From Streptomyces cinnamoneus (lineage in GTDB: Bacteria; Actinomycetota; Actinomycetes; Streptomycetales; Streptomycetaceae), in assembly GCF_014650495.1 (NCBI RefSeq), contig NZ_BMVB01000014.1:90065-154064 (forward strand): DNA of 64,000 nucleotides, read 5' to 3'. The position numbers and the translations under genes are program-made. This document shows, piece by piece, positions 9,344 to 17,156 of the stretch. The notes under the pieces are model-generated. The model was not told the DNA's origin, did not search any database, and saw nothing but the letters and a program-made list of their open reading frames with translations. The first letter of the stretch is position 1; every line of letters starts with the position of its first letter.

Positions 9344-12300
9344 ATGATCGAAAGCACCGCCCCCGCGCTCACCGACGCGCTCCTCGCCGCCCTCGACCCG
9401 CTGTCCTTCCCGGAGCGCGTGCGCCACACCGCCCGGTGGGCCCGGGAGCGCCGGGCTGGTGGGGAGCTGGGGGCGGTGCTGGCCGAGCTGTCGGGGCGGG
9501 GGAGGTACGAACGGGGCGTCGCGGCCTTGGTCGCGGGCGTCGGCCGTGACGTCGCCTGGTTGCAGAGCCGGCTGACCGACCCCGATCCGGCCGTCAGGGT
9601 CCACGCCGTCGCCGCCGTCCGCGAGGGGCTCATATCCGACGCAGCCGTCACGGCGGCGCTGGAGGACGCCCCCATGGCGATCCGCCGTCAGATCGTCCGG
9701 GCTGTCGTCGCAGGCCGGCGCACAGCCGTCGCGGATGCCCTCGTCCGGCCGGTCCGCGAGCGCTGGGGCGACGCCGAGGCGGCGAAGCTGCTGCCGGCCT
9801 GTTCGCCCGCCACCGTCGAGGAACTGCTGCCCGCGCTCTTCCACACCACCCTCCCCTGGGGCAAGGTCGCCGAACACCACTCCCCCGCCGTCCTCGACGA
9901 GGCGGAACGCCGGCTCGCGGCGTTGCCCGAGGACCACCGGCAAAGGTGGTGGAACACGCACGGATCCGCCGTGGCGGCCACCGTCCGGATGCAGCCCCTG
10001 CGGGTGCTCGACCTGCTGGAGCGGCTGTGTCCGGGCGCGCTGCCCGCACGCTTCCACCGGCAGCTCGGCCGGCTGGCCGCCGCCGACCCGGGCGGCACCC
10101 TCCGGCTCCTCCTGGCGCCGGACCGCGACGACGCGGACCTCCACCACCTGCCGAGGTCCGTCCTCCGCATTCTCGTGCAGCACCAGCCGCCCGGCTTCGA
10201 CGCGTTCGCCCGGGCGATGGCCCGTGACGAGCGTGCTCTCGTACGGCTGCTGAAGGCGATGGCGCCGTCACGGCGCACCGAGTGCTACGACATCGCGATG
10301 AACGGGCGGAGCACGGGCTATGCCGCCCTGTCGCACGGCGTCCTCGACGTGCTGCCCCGGGCCCGGCGCGAGGCCGAGGCCCGGCGCATGGCCGGGCAGG
10401 CCCGCGAGTACGGCGGCGGCTGGCAGACCATCCTGGCGGCCATGACCTACCTGCCGGTGGCGGAGGCGCGCGCGGAACTGCTGGCCGCGACCCGTCGCTC
10501 CGCGCCCATGGAGCGGGCCTACGCCTACAAGCTGCTGGTGCGCAACGCGGTCCTCGCCCGCGACCCCGCCGCCGTCACGGAACTGCTCGCGGGCCTGGAC
10601 CGGCTGCGCAACGAGCAGCAGCCGGTACGCGCCGCCTTCCTGGCGGCCCTCGCCGACGTCCGGCCCACCCTGTTCGCCCCCGAAGCGGCTCCCCACCTGG
10701 AACGCATCACGACCGACGCCGTCGAGGCACGGGACTTCTCGTGGCCCGAGAGTTCCGCCCTGCGCTCCCTGGCCCACGGGCTGCTGCGCGAGCCCGCGGA
10801 CGCCGGGCGTGAGCAGGCCGGGGAGCCGGCCGGCTGGGCGCTGCGTACCCTGGCGCGGCTGACCGGTTCCGCCGCCACCCGCCGCCAGGACCTGCGGCCG
10901 GGCCAGGAGCACGAGGTCTTCGCAGCGCTGCGTCCGTCCCTCGAAGCCGCCGCCGGCAAGGCCGACTTCACGGACGCCCTCACCCTGGCGGCATCGCTCG
11001 GGGAACGCGCCCGTGCCGTGCCCGGGCTGCAGGCCCTGCTGCGGCGGGCGATCGAGCACGGCGGGCCCGACGCCGCACGCCGGGCCGCCGCGCACTGGCT
11101 GGACGACCCGCGGACCAGGGACACCCGCCTGGCCGAGCTGATCGCGCTGGAGCCGTCCGCCGTCACGATCTCCTGCGTGCAGTGGGCGCTGGTGTGCCGC
11201 CGCACCGATCTGCTGGACGCCGTGCTGGGCGGCACTCCTCCGTACGGCCGGTTCCTGACCAAGGACAGCCACTGGCTGCCGCCCGTCTGCCGGGACACGA
11301 AGCACTGGCTGCCGCGCCAGCAGGCCACCGCCGCACGGCTGCTGGAGCGTGCGGTGGCGGACAACAGCCTCACCGTCCACCAGCGCGTGCACGCGCTCCG
11401 GCTGGCCGCCTGGATCCCCGGATACGGCACCGAACTGCTGCTGCGCTACGCCGACGACAGCAGTGTGCCGCTGGCCGAGGCCGCGCTCGCGGCTCTCGCC
11501 CGGACGGAGACCCCGGGCCGGCACCTGCGGCTGCTCCTCTCCCACGCCGGCGGGGACCGGGCCCGCGTCGCCGTCCCCGCGGCATCCCGCGCGAGCCGGT
11601 TCGTCGCGCCGTCCGCGCTGGCCGGGGAGCTGAGGGGGCTGCTGACCGCGGACAGCGGGGTGAAGGTGACCAGCCGCAAGGAGGCCGCGCGGCTCGCCGC
11701 CACCGCACTGCCCGCGCCGGAGGCGGTGGCACTCCTCGCCGAGGCGTGCACGCGCCCCGGTCAGCACCACGACGTACAGGCCGCGTGTGTGGCGTTCACC
11801 AAGGGCCTGCTCGCGCACGAAGAGGCGTGGGGGCTGCTGGAAAGCGCCGCGGCCGGCCGGCGCGAGCTGCGGACGGCCGTCCTGGCGAGCCGGCCCGGCG
11901 ATCTGCCCGAGCGCCACCGACGGCGCTACGCGGCGCTCGTACGGGCCGTGTGCGACACCGACGACCCCGAGGTGGCGCTCCATGGATACACGGCGCTCGG
12001 GACGTGGTCGCCCTGGGCGCCGGATGCCGCGGGAGTCCTGGCGGCCGCCGTCGCCGATCTGGACAACCGGGCGAGCTGGCACCACGCCGCCGACGCGCTG
12101 TGCGACGTCGTCACGCTGGCTCCTTCCGGCTCGCCGGACCCCACCCCGCTCGTCCGTACGCTCACCGCCCTGATCGATGCCGATGCCCTGCCCGGCACCC
12201 CCGACGCGGAACCCGACCGCGACCGGCCCGCACACCAGCGCATCCGGCGTCTGACCCTCGGCCTGGCGCGGAGGAGTACGCAGCATCCCCGGGCCGTGCG

Positions 12301-12721
12301 GGAAGCGGCGCTCGCCGTCGCCGGACTCCTCGGTGAAGCAGGGGACTACGGCCCCGAGGCGGCCGAACTGCTGGTCCGCACACTCGATCCGCAGGCGGCT
12401 CCGGACAGGCTGACGTCGCAGCTTGAGCACCTCGCCCGGTTCCACCACGGCAGGCCGGCCCTCGCGGCCCGTACGGCCGCATCACTCGTCCAGCGTCTGG
12501 GAACACACCACGGCAGCAACGAGGCACTCGCCCACGCGGCCCGTTCCCTGACCACCGACGGGGGTCAGGCAACCGGACTGTTCGCGGTCGCCCTCACCAC
12601 GGTGGGAGGCCACCGCACGGACTGGTCGGCCACCTGGCGCGAACAGCTGCGGGTCCTGCGCCGGCACGGCTGCGCGGACGTACGCGACGAGGCCCGCGCC
12701 ACGACCACCGCCGGGGAGTGA
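9344..12721 (+). CDS. large HEAT-repeat-like protein of unknown function
   Basis: A 1125-residue protein built almost wholly from Ala/Leu/Arg-rich helices in 35-45 residue pairs, with repeated segments such as LTDPDPAVRVHAVAAV near residue 70. This is the look of HEAT/ARM solenoids, which act as protein-binding scaffolds. No enzyme motif, signal peptide or membrane segment is seen. ATG at 9344 is preferred over an in-frame ATG at 9281, which would add a Pro/Gly-rich tail. The gene follows the P450 gene by 77 bases, but the spacing and lack of a shared theme give little reason to link them. Related proteins occur in streptomycetes as hypothetical proteins. Confidence 0.75.
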   Translation: MIESTAPALTDALLAALDPLSFPERVRHTARWARERRAGGELGAVLAELSGRGRYERGVAALVAGVGRDVAWLQSRLTDPDPAVRVHAVAAVREGLISDAAVTAALEDAPMAIRRQIVRAVVAGRRTAVADALVRPVRERWGDAEAAKLLPACSPATVEELLPALFHTTLPWGKVAEHHSPAVLDEAERRLAALPEDHRQRWWNTHGSAVAATVRMQPLRVLDLLERLCPGALPARFHRQLGRLAAADPGGTLRLLLAPDRDDADLHHLPRSVLRILVQHQPPGFDAFARAMARDERALVRLLKAMAPSRRTECYDIAMNGRSTGYAALSHGVLDVLPRARREAEARRMAGQAREYGGGWQTILAAMTYLPVAEARAELLAATRRSAPMERAYAYKLLVRNAVLARDPAAVTELLAGLDRLRNEQQPVRAAFLAALADVRPTLFAPEAAPHLERITTDAVEARDFSWPESSALRSLAHGLLREPADAGREQAGEPAGWALRTLARLTGSAATRRQDLRPGQEHEVFAALRPSLEAAAGKADFTDALTLAASLGERARAVPGLQALLRRAIEHGGPDAARRAAAHWLDDPRTRDTRLAELIALEPSAVTISCVQWALVCRRTDLLDAVLGGTPPYGRFLTKDSHWLPPVCRDTKHWLPRQQATAARLLERAVADNSLTVHQRVHALRLAAWIPGYGTELLLRYADDSSVPLAEAALAALARTETPGRHLRLLLSHAGGDRARVAVPAASRASRFVAPSALAGELRGLLTADSGVKVTSRKEAARLAATALPAPEAVALLAEACTRPGQHHDVQAACVAFTKGLLAHEEAWGLLESAAAGRRELRTAVLASRPGDLPERHRRRYAALVRAVCDTDDPEVALHGYTALGTWSPWAPDAAGVLAAAVADLDNRASWHHAADALCDVVTLAPSGSPDPTPLVRTLTALIDADALPGTPDAEPDRDRPAHQRIRRLTLGLARRSTQHPRAVREAALAVAGLLGEAGDYGPEAAELLVRTLDPQAAPDRLTSQLEHLARFHHGRPALAARTAASLVQRLGTHHGSNEALAHAARSLTTDGGQATGLFAVALTTVGGHRTDWSATWREQLRVLRRHGCADVRDEARATTTAGE

Positions 12722-12751
12722 GGGAACACCCACCCGAGGCGGCGCCCGGGC

Positions 12752-12777
12752 GGCCGGGGCGCGACGAAGCCCCGGCC
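12752..12777. terminator. terminator-like hairpin
   Basis: Perfect 9-base arms 12752-12760 and 12769-12777 (GGCCGGGGC/GCCCCGGCC) enclose an 8-base loop, 30 bases after the stop of the HEAT-like gene. It probably ends that transcript. Confidence 0.5.
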
Positions 12778-12898
12778 CGCCCCGCGGGTACGACGGCGGA
12801 CGGGGGTGTGCGGGCGGCGGGCCGGGGCATCACCACCAAGCCGGTCTGCACGACTCCGTCCCGTCGCGGTCGTGCCGAGAGTGGAGGGAGGGCCCGCC

Positions 12899-13444
12899 GT
12901 GCCCCCTGCCGATGCCGTGGCCGAGGAGGCCACGGTGCTCCTGCGCCGACTCGGCGCCGACGTCATCGCCCACCCCGGCGGTACCCTCCTCGCCCACCTG
13001 CAACGGGTCCGTGCCCGGCTCGGCCTCTGGCGGGCGCGTCCGGTGCTGCAACTGGCGGGGCTCTGCCACGCGTCCTACGGCACCGACGGCTTTCCCACCG
13101 CGTTGCTCCCGCTCGACCGCCGTGCCGAGCTCGCAGCGGTCATCGGTGACGAGGCGGAGGCCATCGTGTACCTCTACGCCTCCTGCGACCGCAGGGTCAC
13201 CTATGCGGCATTCCCCCACAGCGCTGCCGGCTTCCGCGACCGTTTCACCGGCCGGGAGCGCGCCCCGGGCACCCAGCCGATCCGGGACTTCGCCGAGCTG
13301 ACCGCCGCCAACGAACTGGACCTGGCCCGCATCGACCCCGCCTTCCGCGCCCAGCACGGCCCGGGCCTCCTGGCCTTGTTCACCCGCTTCCGGAACGTGC
13401 TCAGTGCCGACGCCTGGCAGGAGTGCCGCACCGTGCTCGGCTGA
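12899..13444 (+). CDS. DUF6817-like conserved protein
   Basis: This 181-residue protein starts with GTG at 12899; GGAGGGAG 8 bases upstream decides the start. The conserved core HPGGTLLAHLQRV, followed by LQLAGLCHASYGT and YLYASCDR, has spaced His and Asp/Cys residues that recall a degenerate HD-type metal site. I match it from memory to the DUF6817 family of actinobacteria, whose function is unknown. No signal peptide or membrane segment is present. The gene stands alone on the plus strand, converging with the gene ending at 13474. Confidence 0.7.
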   Translation: MPPADAVAEEATVLLRRLGADVIAHPGGTLLAHLQRVRARLGLWRARPVLQLAGLCHASYGTDGFPTALLPLDRRAELAAVIGDEAEAIVYLYASCDRRVTYAAFPHSAAGFRDRFTGRERAPGTQPIRDFAELTAANELDLARIDPAFRAQHGPGLLALFTRFRNVLSADAWQECRTVLG

Positions 13445-13473
13445 GCATCCGTCCGCGGTGTCGCCGGGACGCC

Positions 13474-13752
13474 TCAGCCGGGTGCCTGGGCGCCCCCGCC
13501 GGTCCGGATGGCGCCGAGCACTGCCTGGTGCAGGGCCTTCAACCCGTCGGGCGGCACGGGGCAGGGGCTGCCGGTGAGTGTGTACCACTCGGCGGCGCGG
13601 GTGTACTGCACCTGCACCTCGGCCGTCCCGTCCGGGCGTCGGGCGGTGGCGACGGTGAGGTCGCCGGTGATGACGCCGACCTCGTCGGTCATCGCCCCGC
13701 CGGGGCCGGCGGTCACCTCGTCCTGGTAGTGCTCGGGCTGGTCACTGGTCAT
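13474..13752 (-). CDS. small conserved protein coupled to HNH-nuclease lipoprotein
   Basis: This 92-residue cytosolic-looking protein begins MTSDQPEHYQ. Its ATG overlaps the stop of the upstream nuclease gene by 4 bases (ATGA), so the two are translationally coupled. The middle reads as a run of beta strands (VGVITGDLTVATARR, VQVQYTRAAEWYTLTG) and the end as a helix (LKALHQAVLGAI). No family is recognised. The tight coupling suggests a function linked to the nuclease, for example immunity or regulation, but this is only a guess from context. Confidence 0.65.
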   Translation of the reverse strand: MTSDQPEHYQDEVTAGPGGAMTDEVGVITGDLTVATARRPDGTAEVQVQYTRAAEWYTLTGSPCPVPPDGLKALHQAVLGAIRTGGGAQAPG

Positions 13753-14513
13753 GCCGTGCAGGTACCCAGCATGGTGGTGAGCATCTTCCGCTCCTCCTCG
13801 GTGACCGTGAGGCCGTAGGTGCTCTTCACCGACGTCCAGGCCCGGCCGTAGACGCACCAGGCGGACTTCGCCGGAGGCTGCCACTGGTCCGGGGACTGGT
13901 CCCCCTTGCTCCGGTTCGTGGCCGCCGAGACCGTCAGCAGCTGCGGATGGGTCAGGTCGTTGGCGAACGCCTTGCGCTTGTCGTTCGTCCAGGTGTCCGC
14001 ACCCGACCGCCATGCGTTGGCCAGGGGCACGATGTGGTCGATGTCGACCTGGGAAGCCGCCGTGAACGTCTTGTCGTCGTAGAAGCTGCGCCACGTGCCG
14101 GAGACCGCCCGGCACTCGGCGTCACGCTTGACGCCCTGGCCGTCCCGTTCGAGAACCGTCTCGCGCGTGTCGCACTTGTTGCCTTGCTGGGCCCAGTGCG
14201 GGAAGGCCCCGCGGCTGTAGCCCGACATCGGCCGCGGCGCTGCCACGGCGAGCTTGCCCAGCGCCTGCCGGGCCTCCCCTGCCGACGGCAGCCCGGGCAG
14301 CACCTCACGGCCGCCGCTCTTCCCTTCCCCGGTCGCCGCGGAACCCGGAGCCGGCGCGGACGCCGACGTCGACGCGGTCTTCGATGCGCTCCCGGACCCG
14401 GACTTGGTGCCCGGCGCGGCCCGGTCGGCGCCGCTGTCGCCACAGCCTCCGAGCGTCATCGCGACCGCGCAGGCCACCGTCACGCATGCGCCGGCACGCG
14501 CCTGATGCGTCAT
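13749..14513 (-). CDS. HNH endonuclease lipoprotein (DUF1524/GmrSD C-terminal type)
   Basis: This 254-residue protein has an N-terminal lipoprotein signal (MTHQARAGACVTVACAVAM, then the lipobox LGGC), so it is expected on the outer face of the membrane. A Ser/Ala/Gly-rich linker follows to about residue 70. The C-terminal domain has the HNH-type motif VDIDHIVPLANAWRSG near residue 150, the conserved LLTVSAATNRSKGDQSPDQW, and paired cysteines. This is the DUF1524 family found in many secreted actinobacterial nucleases. ATG at 14513 is used because GGGGGAGG lies 10 bases upstream. It overlaps the next gene by 4 bases. Likely role: degradation of extracellular DNA, not demonstrated. Confidence 0.82.
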   Translation of the reverse strand: MTHQARAGACVTVACAVAMTLGGCGDSGADRAAPGTKSGSGSASKTASTSASAPAPGSAATGEGKSGGREVLPGLPSAGEARQALGKLAVAAPRPMSGYSRGAFPHWAQQGNKCDTRETVLERDGQGVKRDAECRAVSGTWRSFYDDKTFTAASQVDIDHIVPLANAWRSGADTWTNDKRKAFANDLTHPQLLTVSAATNRSKGDQSPDQWQPPAKSAWCVYGRAWTSVKSTYGLTVTEEERKMLTTMLGTCTA

Positions 14514-14665
14514 CACCTTCACGCCTCCCCCGGTGCCAGAACCGTCCGTCCCGCCTTCAGGCTGCCCACCTCCGCGCAACCGCCAAACAGACAGAACACG
14601 CGATAGGCGCTATATCCGGCATGATCCGGAGACGGCTCGGCCGTCCGTGGCCGCGGTGAGGGAGC

Positions 14666-15229
14666 TCAGACCGGGACGGCCACACCTTCCGCACGGAGCC
14701 GGGAGAGCATGCGGCCAAGGCACCTGCCGGCTGAGGGCCCGTCGGCCCGCTGCCTCTCCGTCAGCGGCTCGCCGCCGACGATGAGGGTCCAGCCTGGCGT
14801 GGTCCGGGCCCCGTCCGCCTTCAGGAAGACGCTCAGGCCCTGCTCCGCCAGCCAGTCCAGGACGAGCATGCCCGTTCCCTCCGGACCGCCGCCCCGCATG
14901 CATGCCGATTCCGGCATGCCCTCGTCCACAGGCATGCCTGCCTCCCGCAACCGGGGCAATGCGTTGCGCACGCACTGCCCGATGGTGCCTTCCTCGGCCA
15001 CGACGACCGGCCCCGAGACGTGGAACGTCCACCGCTCCTCGCGGACAGGACGTACGGCACTGCCGCCCGCGGAGATCGTGACAACCGCCCCTTGTTCGGC
15101 CAGCCATTGCATGAGGAGCAGAACAGCGTCCTCGTCGAAGCCCGCATCGACTCCGGACTCCGGCGCCTGTTGTCCGGCGTCATTCACGCTGTCCACGCAT
15201 CCCCCCATGTGTGACCCATGCCCTGCCAT
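14666..15229 (-). CDS. hypothetical protein made of two tandem copies of one domain
   Basis: This 187-residue protein has no recognised family. It holds two similar halves. The first has LLLMQWLAEQGAVVTI, a beta segment, WTFHVSGPVVVAEEG, then a helix ending NALPRLREAGMPV. The second has MLVLDWLAEQGLSVFL, GWTLIVGGEPLTERQ, then RMLSRLRAEGVAVPV. Each half reads as helix-strands-helix of 65-70 residues, so the gene grew by internal duplication. ATG at 15229 is chosen because AGGAGA lies just upstream; other in-frame ATGs are at 15244 and 15208. It lies directly downstream (22 bases) of the methyltransferase gene on the same strand and may be co-transcribed with it. Confidence 0.65.
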   Translation of the reverse strand: MAGHGSHMGGCVDSVNDAGQQAPESGVDAGFDEDAVLLLMQWLAEQGAVVTISAGGSAVRPVREERWTFHVSGPVVVAEEGTIGQCVRNALPRLREAGMPVDEGMPESACMRGGGPEGTGMLVLDWLAEQGLSVFLKADGARTTPGWTLIVGGEPLTERQRADGPSAGRCLGRMLSRLRAEGVAVPV

Positions 15230-15251
15230 TTCTCTCCTGGACAATCAGCCG

Positions 15252-16013
15252 TCAGGTGCGCTTGCGCGCCTCGATGAGGAACCGTGCCGTATGGGCGACG
15301 AACGGCCCTTCGCTCTCGATCCGGTCGTGAAGTTGCCGGAGCCGGTCCGCATACTGGTCGACGGTGAATCCGGGCACCATCCAGATCACCTTCCGAAGAA
15401 AATAGATCACCGCGCCGACGTCGAAGAACTCCGTGCGCAGGAATTCCGAGCGCAGGTCCACGACCTCCAAGCCGGCCGCCTCGGCCGTCCGGCGGGCGTC
15501 GTCCGGATTCCGCCGGCGACGGACCTCCTCGGGCTGCGGGCCGAGGAAGTACTCGACCAGCTCGAAGACGCTGGCCGGTCCGACCTGCTGCGAGAAGTAC
15601 GTGCCGCCCGGCCGGAGCACCCGGGCGATCTCTTCCCACCACACCGTCACCGGATGCCGGCTGACCACCAGGTCGAAGGCTCCGGCGGCGAAGGGCAGCG
15701 GCGGCTCGTCCTCGTCCTGGACGACCACGGCCCCGAGCGGGTGCAGCACGCGGGTGGCCTTGGCGACGTTCGGCGGCCAGGACTCCGTGGCCACCACCAG
15801 TGGCGGAAGCTTCGGCACCCCCGCCAGGACCTCCCCGCCGCCGGTCTGGATGTCCAGCGCGGCCGAGGCACGGGCCATCCGCTCGCCCATCATGCGCTGA
15901 TAGCCCCACGACGGGCGCTGCTCGGTGGCCCGGCCCTCCAGCCAGGAGAAGTCCCAGCCCTCCACCGGGACCGTTTCCGCCTCGGCCACCAGGTCCTCAA
16001 ACGTTCGTGCCAT
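15252..16013 (-). CDS. class I SAM-dependent methyltransferase
   Basis: A 253-residue protein with a Methyltransf_11-like core. Motif I is ALDIQTGGGEVLAGV near residue 52, the acidic/post-I region is VVVQDEDEPPLPF, and the motif IV region is FDLVVSRHPVTVWWEEIARVLRPGG near residues 115-140. The acceptor is not predictable. ATG at 16013 is the natural start. The next gene on the same strand begins 22 bases after its stop. A TetR-type remnant lies divergently upstream, so regulation by a now lost regulator is possible. Confidence 0.85.
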   Translation of the reverse strand: MARTFEDLVAEAETVPVEGWDFSWLEGRATEQRPSWGYQRMMGERMARASAALDIQTGGGEVLAGVPKLPPLVVATESWPPNVAKATRVLHPLGAVVVQDEDEPPLPFAAGAFDLVVSRHPVTVWWEEIARVLRPGGTYFSQQVGPASVFELVEYFLGPQPEEVRRRRNPDDARRTAEAAGLEVVDLRSEFLRTEFFDVGAVIYFLRKVIWMVPGFTVDQYADRLRQLHDRIESEGPFVAHTARFLIEARKRT

Positions 16014-16089
16014 GCGTGGATCGTCTCAGGCCGGCCCGCACATCGGCGACCGGATATCCGCGCCCCGGCGCGTTCGGACGCGTCAGGGG

Positions 16090-16321
16090 GAGTCCCTTTG
16101 GCGACCGGGTCGTCGCGGAGCGGCTGCGGCGGGTCGACAACCGGCGCATGGACTGCCTGCGCTCGCTCTTCCGCGGGCCGGACACCGACCAGGCCGAGGC
16201 CGAGGCGCGCCGCATGCTCGCCTTCCCGCTGCTGACCGGCAACCACTTCCTGGCCGCCGACCACGGCACCCGCACCCGCGAAGAGGTGTACGCGCTCGCG
16301 GTCAGACTGCTCAGGGCCTGA
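16090..16321 (+). pseudogene. remnant: C-terminal part of a TetR-family regulator
   Basis: The last 75 or so residues of this plus-strand frame (from about GSPFGDRVV to the TGA at 16319-16321) resemble the ligand-domain C-terminus of TetR/AcrR regulators: RRVDNRRMDCLRSLF, then EARRMLAFPLLTGNH and TREEVYALAVRLL. No helix-turn-helix part precedes it. The upstream bases read as shadow of the methyltransferase gene on the other strand, and there is no start codon with a ribosome site. It is best seen as a 5'-deleted relic that once sat divergent to the methyltransferase gene. Confidence 0.55.
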
Positions 16322-16569
16322 CGCGGGGCCGGGCCGGCGCGCCCGGAGCCGCCCGTTCACGGCAGCGAAGCAATGCCCGGATCGGGTGAGCGGCCACGGT
16401 GGAGTGAATCGCACAACCGTCGCCGGGCCGCTCGCCCAGCGATGGCGGGCCGGTTGACGCCTCCTCGAATTTCCGCACGATAAAGCGCCCTTGGGAGGCC
16501 GTGACAACCCCGATCGAGGGTCGTTTTTCCGAGCACCCGTCCGATCCGGTACGTCAACAAGGAGGCGCA

Positions 16570-16689
16570 GTGCTTCACCGTCACCACCGCCATCACCCCG
16601 CCGAGGAGGCGCCGTTGCCGTTCGACCCGCACCCGATGACGCCGCCCTGCCCGGTTCTCCGCACGGCCACCTCCGGGAGGCCGGCGTGA
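16570..16689 (+). CDS. small His/Pro-rich ORF (39 residues) leading the Nudix-ABC operon
   Basis: GTG at 16570 follows a perfect AAGGAGG ribosome site (16559-16565) with a 4-base gap. The peptide begins VLHRHHRHHPAEEAPLPFDP and ends TATSGRPA. It is rich in His and Pro with one Cys. Its TGA overlaps the GTG of the Nudix gene (GTGA at 16686-16689), and the Nudix gene overlaps the ABC gene the same way, so three frames are translationally chained. An in-frame GTG at 16501 would give 62 residues but has a badly spaced ribosome site. The peptide could be a precursor or cargo of the exporter, a translational leader, or a chance frame. No family is recognised. Confidence 0.45.
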   Translation: MLHRHHRHHPAEEAPLPFDPHPMTPPCPVLRTATSGRPA

Positions 16690-17156
16690 GTGCGTCCGAT
16701 CCCTTCTCATGCCCGGTCGACGTGATGGTGCTGCTGCACCGCAGCGACGGCCGCGTACTGCTCCTCCGCCGGCCGAACGACCTCTACGACGCCGGCGCCC
16801 TCACCCCGCCGGCCGGGCCGCTGCAGCCGGGGGAACCGGTCACCGACCGCGCCGTCCGCGAGGTCCACCGGCAGGCCGGAGTCGCCGTCGACCCCGGCGC
16901 CCTGGAGTTCTGCCACCTCGTCCACCACCGCACCCCCGCCGGCACGGGACGGCTCGGCGTGGTGTTCACCGCCCAGCACTGGAGCGGCCGGCCGCGCCTT
17001 ACGAAGGCAGGCGTCCCCGCCGGGGTGGTGTGGGCCGAACCCGCGCGGCCGCCCGCGGGCTGCTCCCCCTACGCGGCCTCGGTGCTCTCGCAGTTCAGCA
17101 CCGGTGCGCTGCTGTCCACGCACGGCTGGACCACCACGACGGGAGGCACAGCGTGA
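16686..17156 (+). CDS. Nudix-fold protein with degenerate Nudix box
   Basis: This 156-residue protein shows the Nudix fold: VDVMVLLHRSDGRVLLLRRP, then a Nudix-box region beginning GPLQPGEPV and ending REVHRQAGV near residues 40-63. In the consensus GX5EX7REUXEEXGU the two metal-binding glutamates (EE) are replaced here by Arg and Gln, so hydrolysis is unlikely unless other residues substitute. The conserved following segment LEFCHLVHHRTP is intact. The start GTG overlaps the stop of the upstream small ORF, and its own stop overlaps the GTG of the ABC transporter gene. A ligand-binding or regulatory role for the transporter is a reasonable guess. Confidence 0.75.
   Translation: MSASDPFSCPVDVMVLLHRSDGRVLLLRRPNDLYDAGALTPPAGPLQPGEPVTDRAVREVHRQAGVAVDPGALEFCHLVHHRTPAGTGRLGVVFTAQHWSGRPRLTKAGVPAGVVWAEPARPPAGCSPYAASVLSQFSTGALLSTHGWTTTTGGTA

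Noticed and set aside
10268..12448. 726-codon minus-strand open frame opposite the HEAT-like gene
   Set aside because: No ribosome site or family; Gly/Gln/Arg-rich antisense shadow of the long plus-strand gene.
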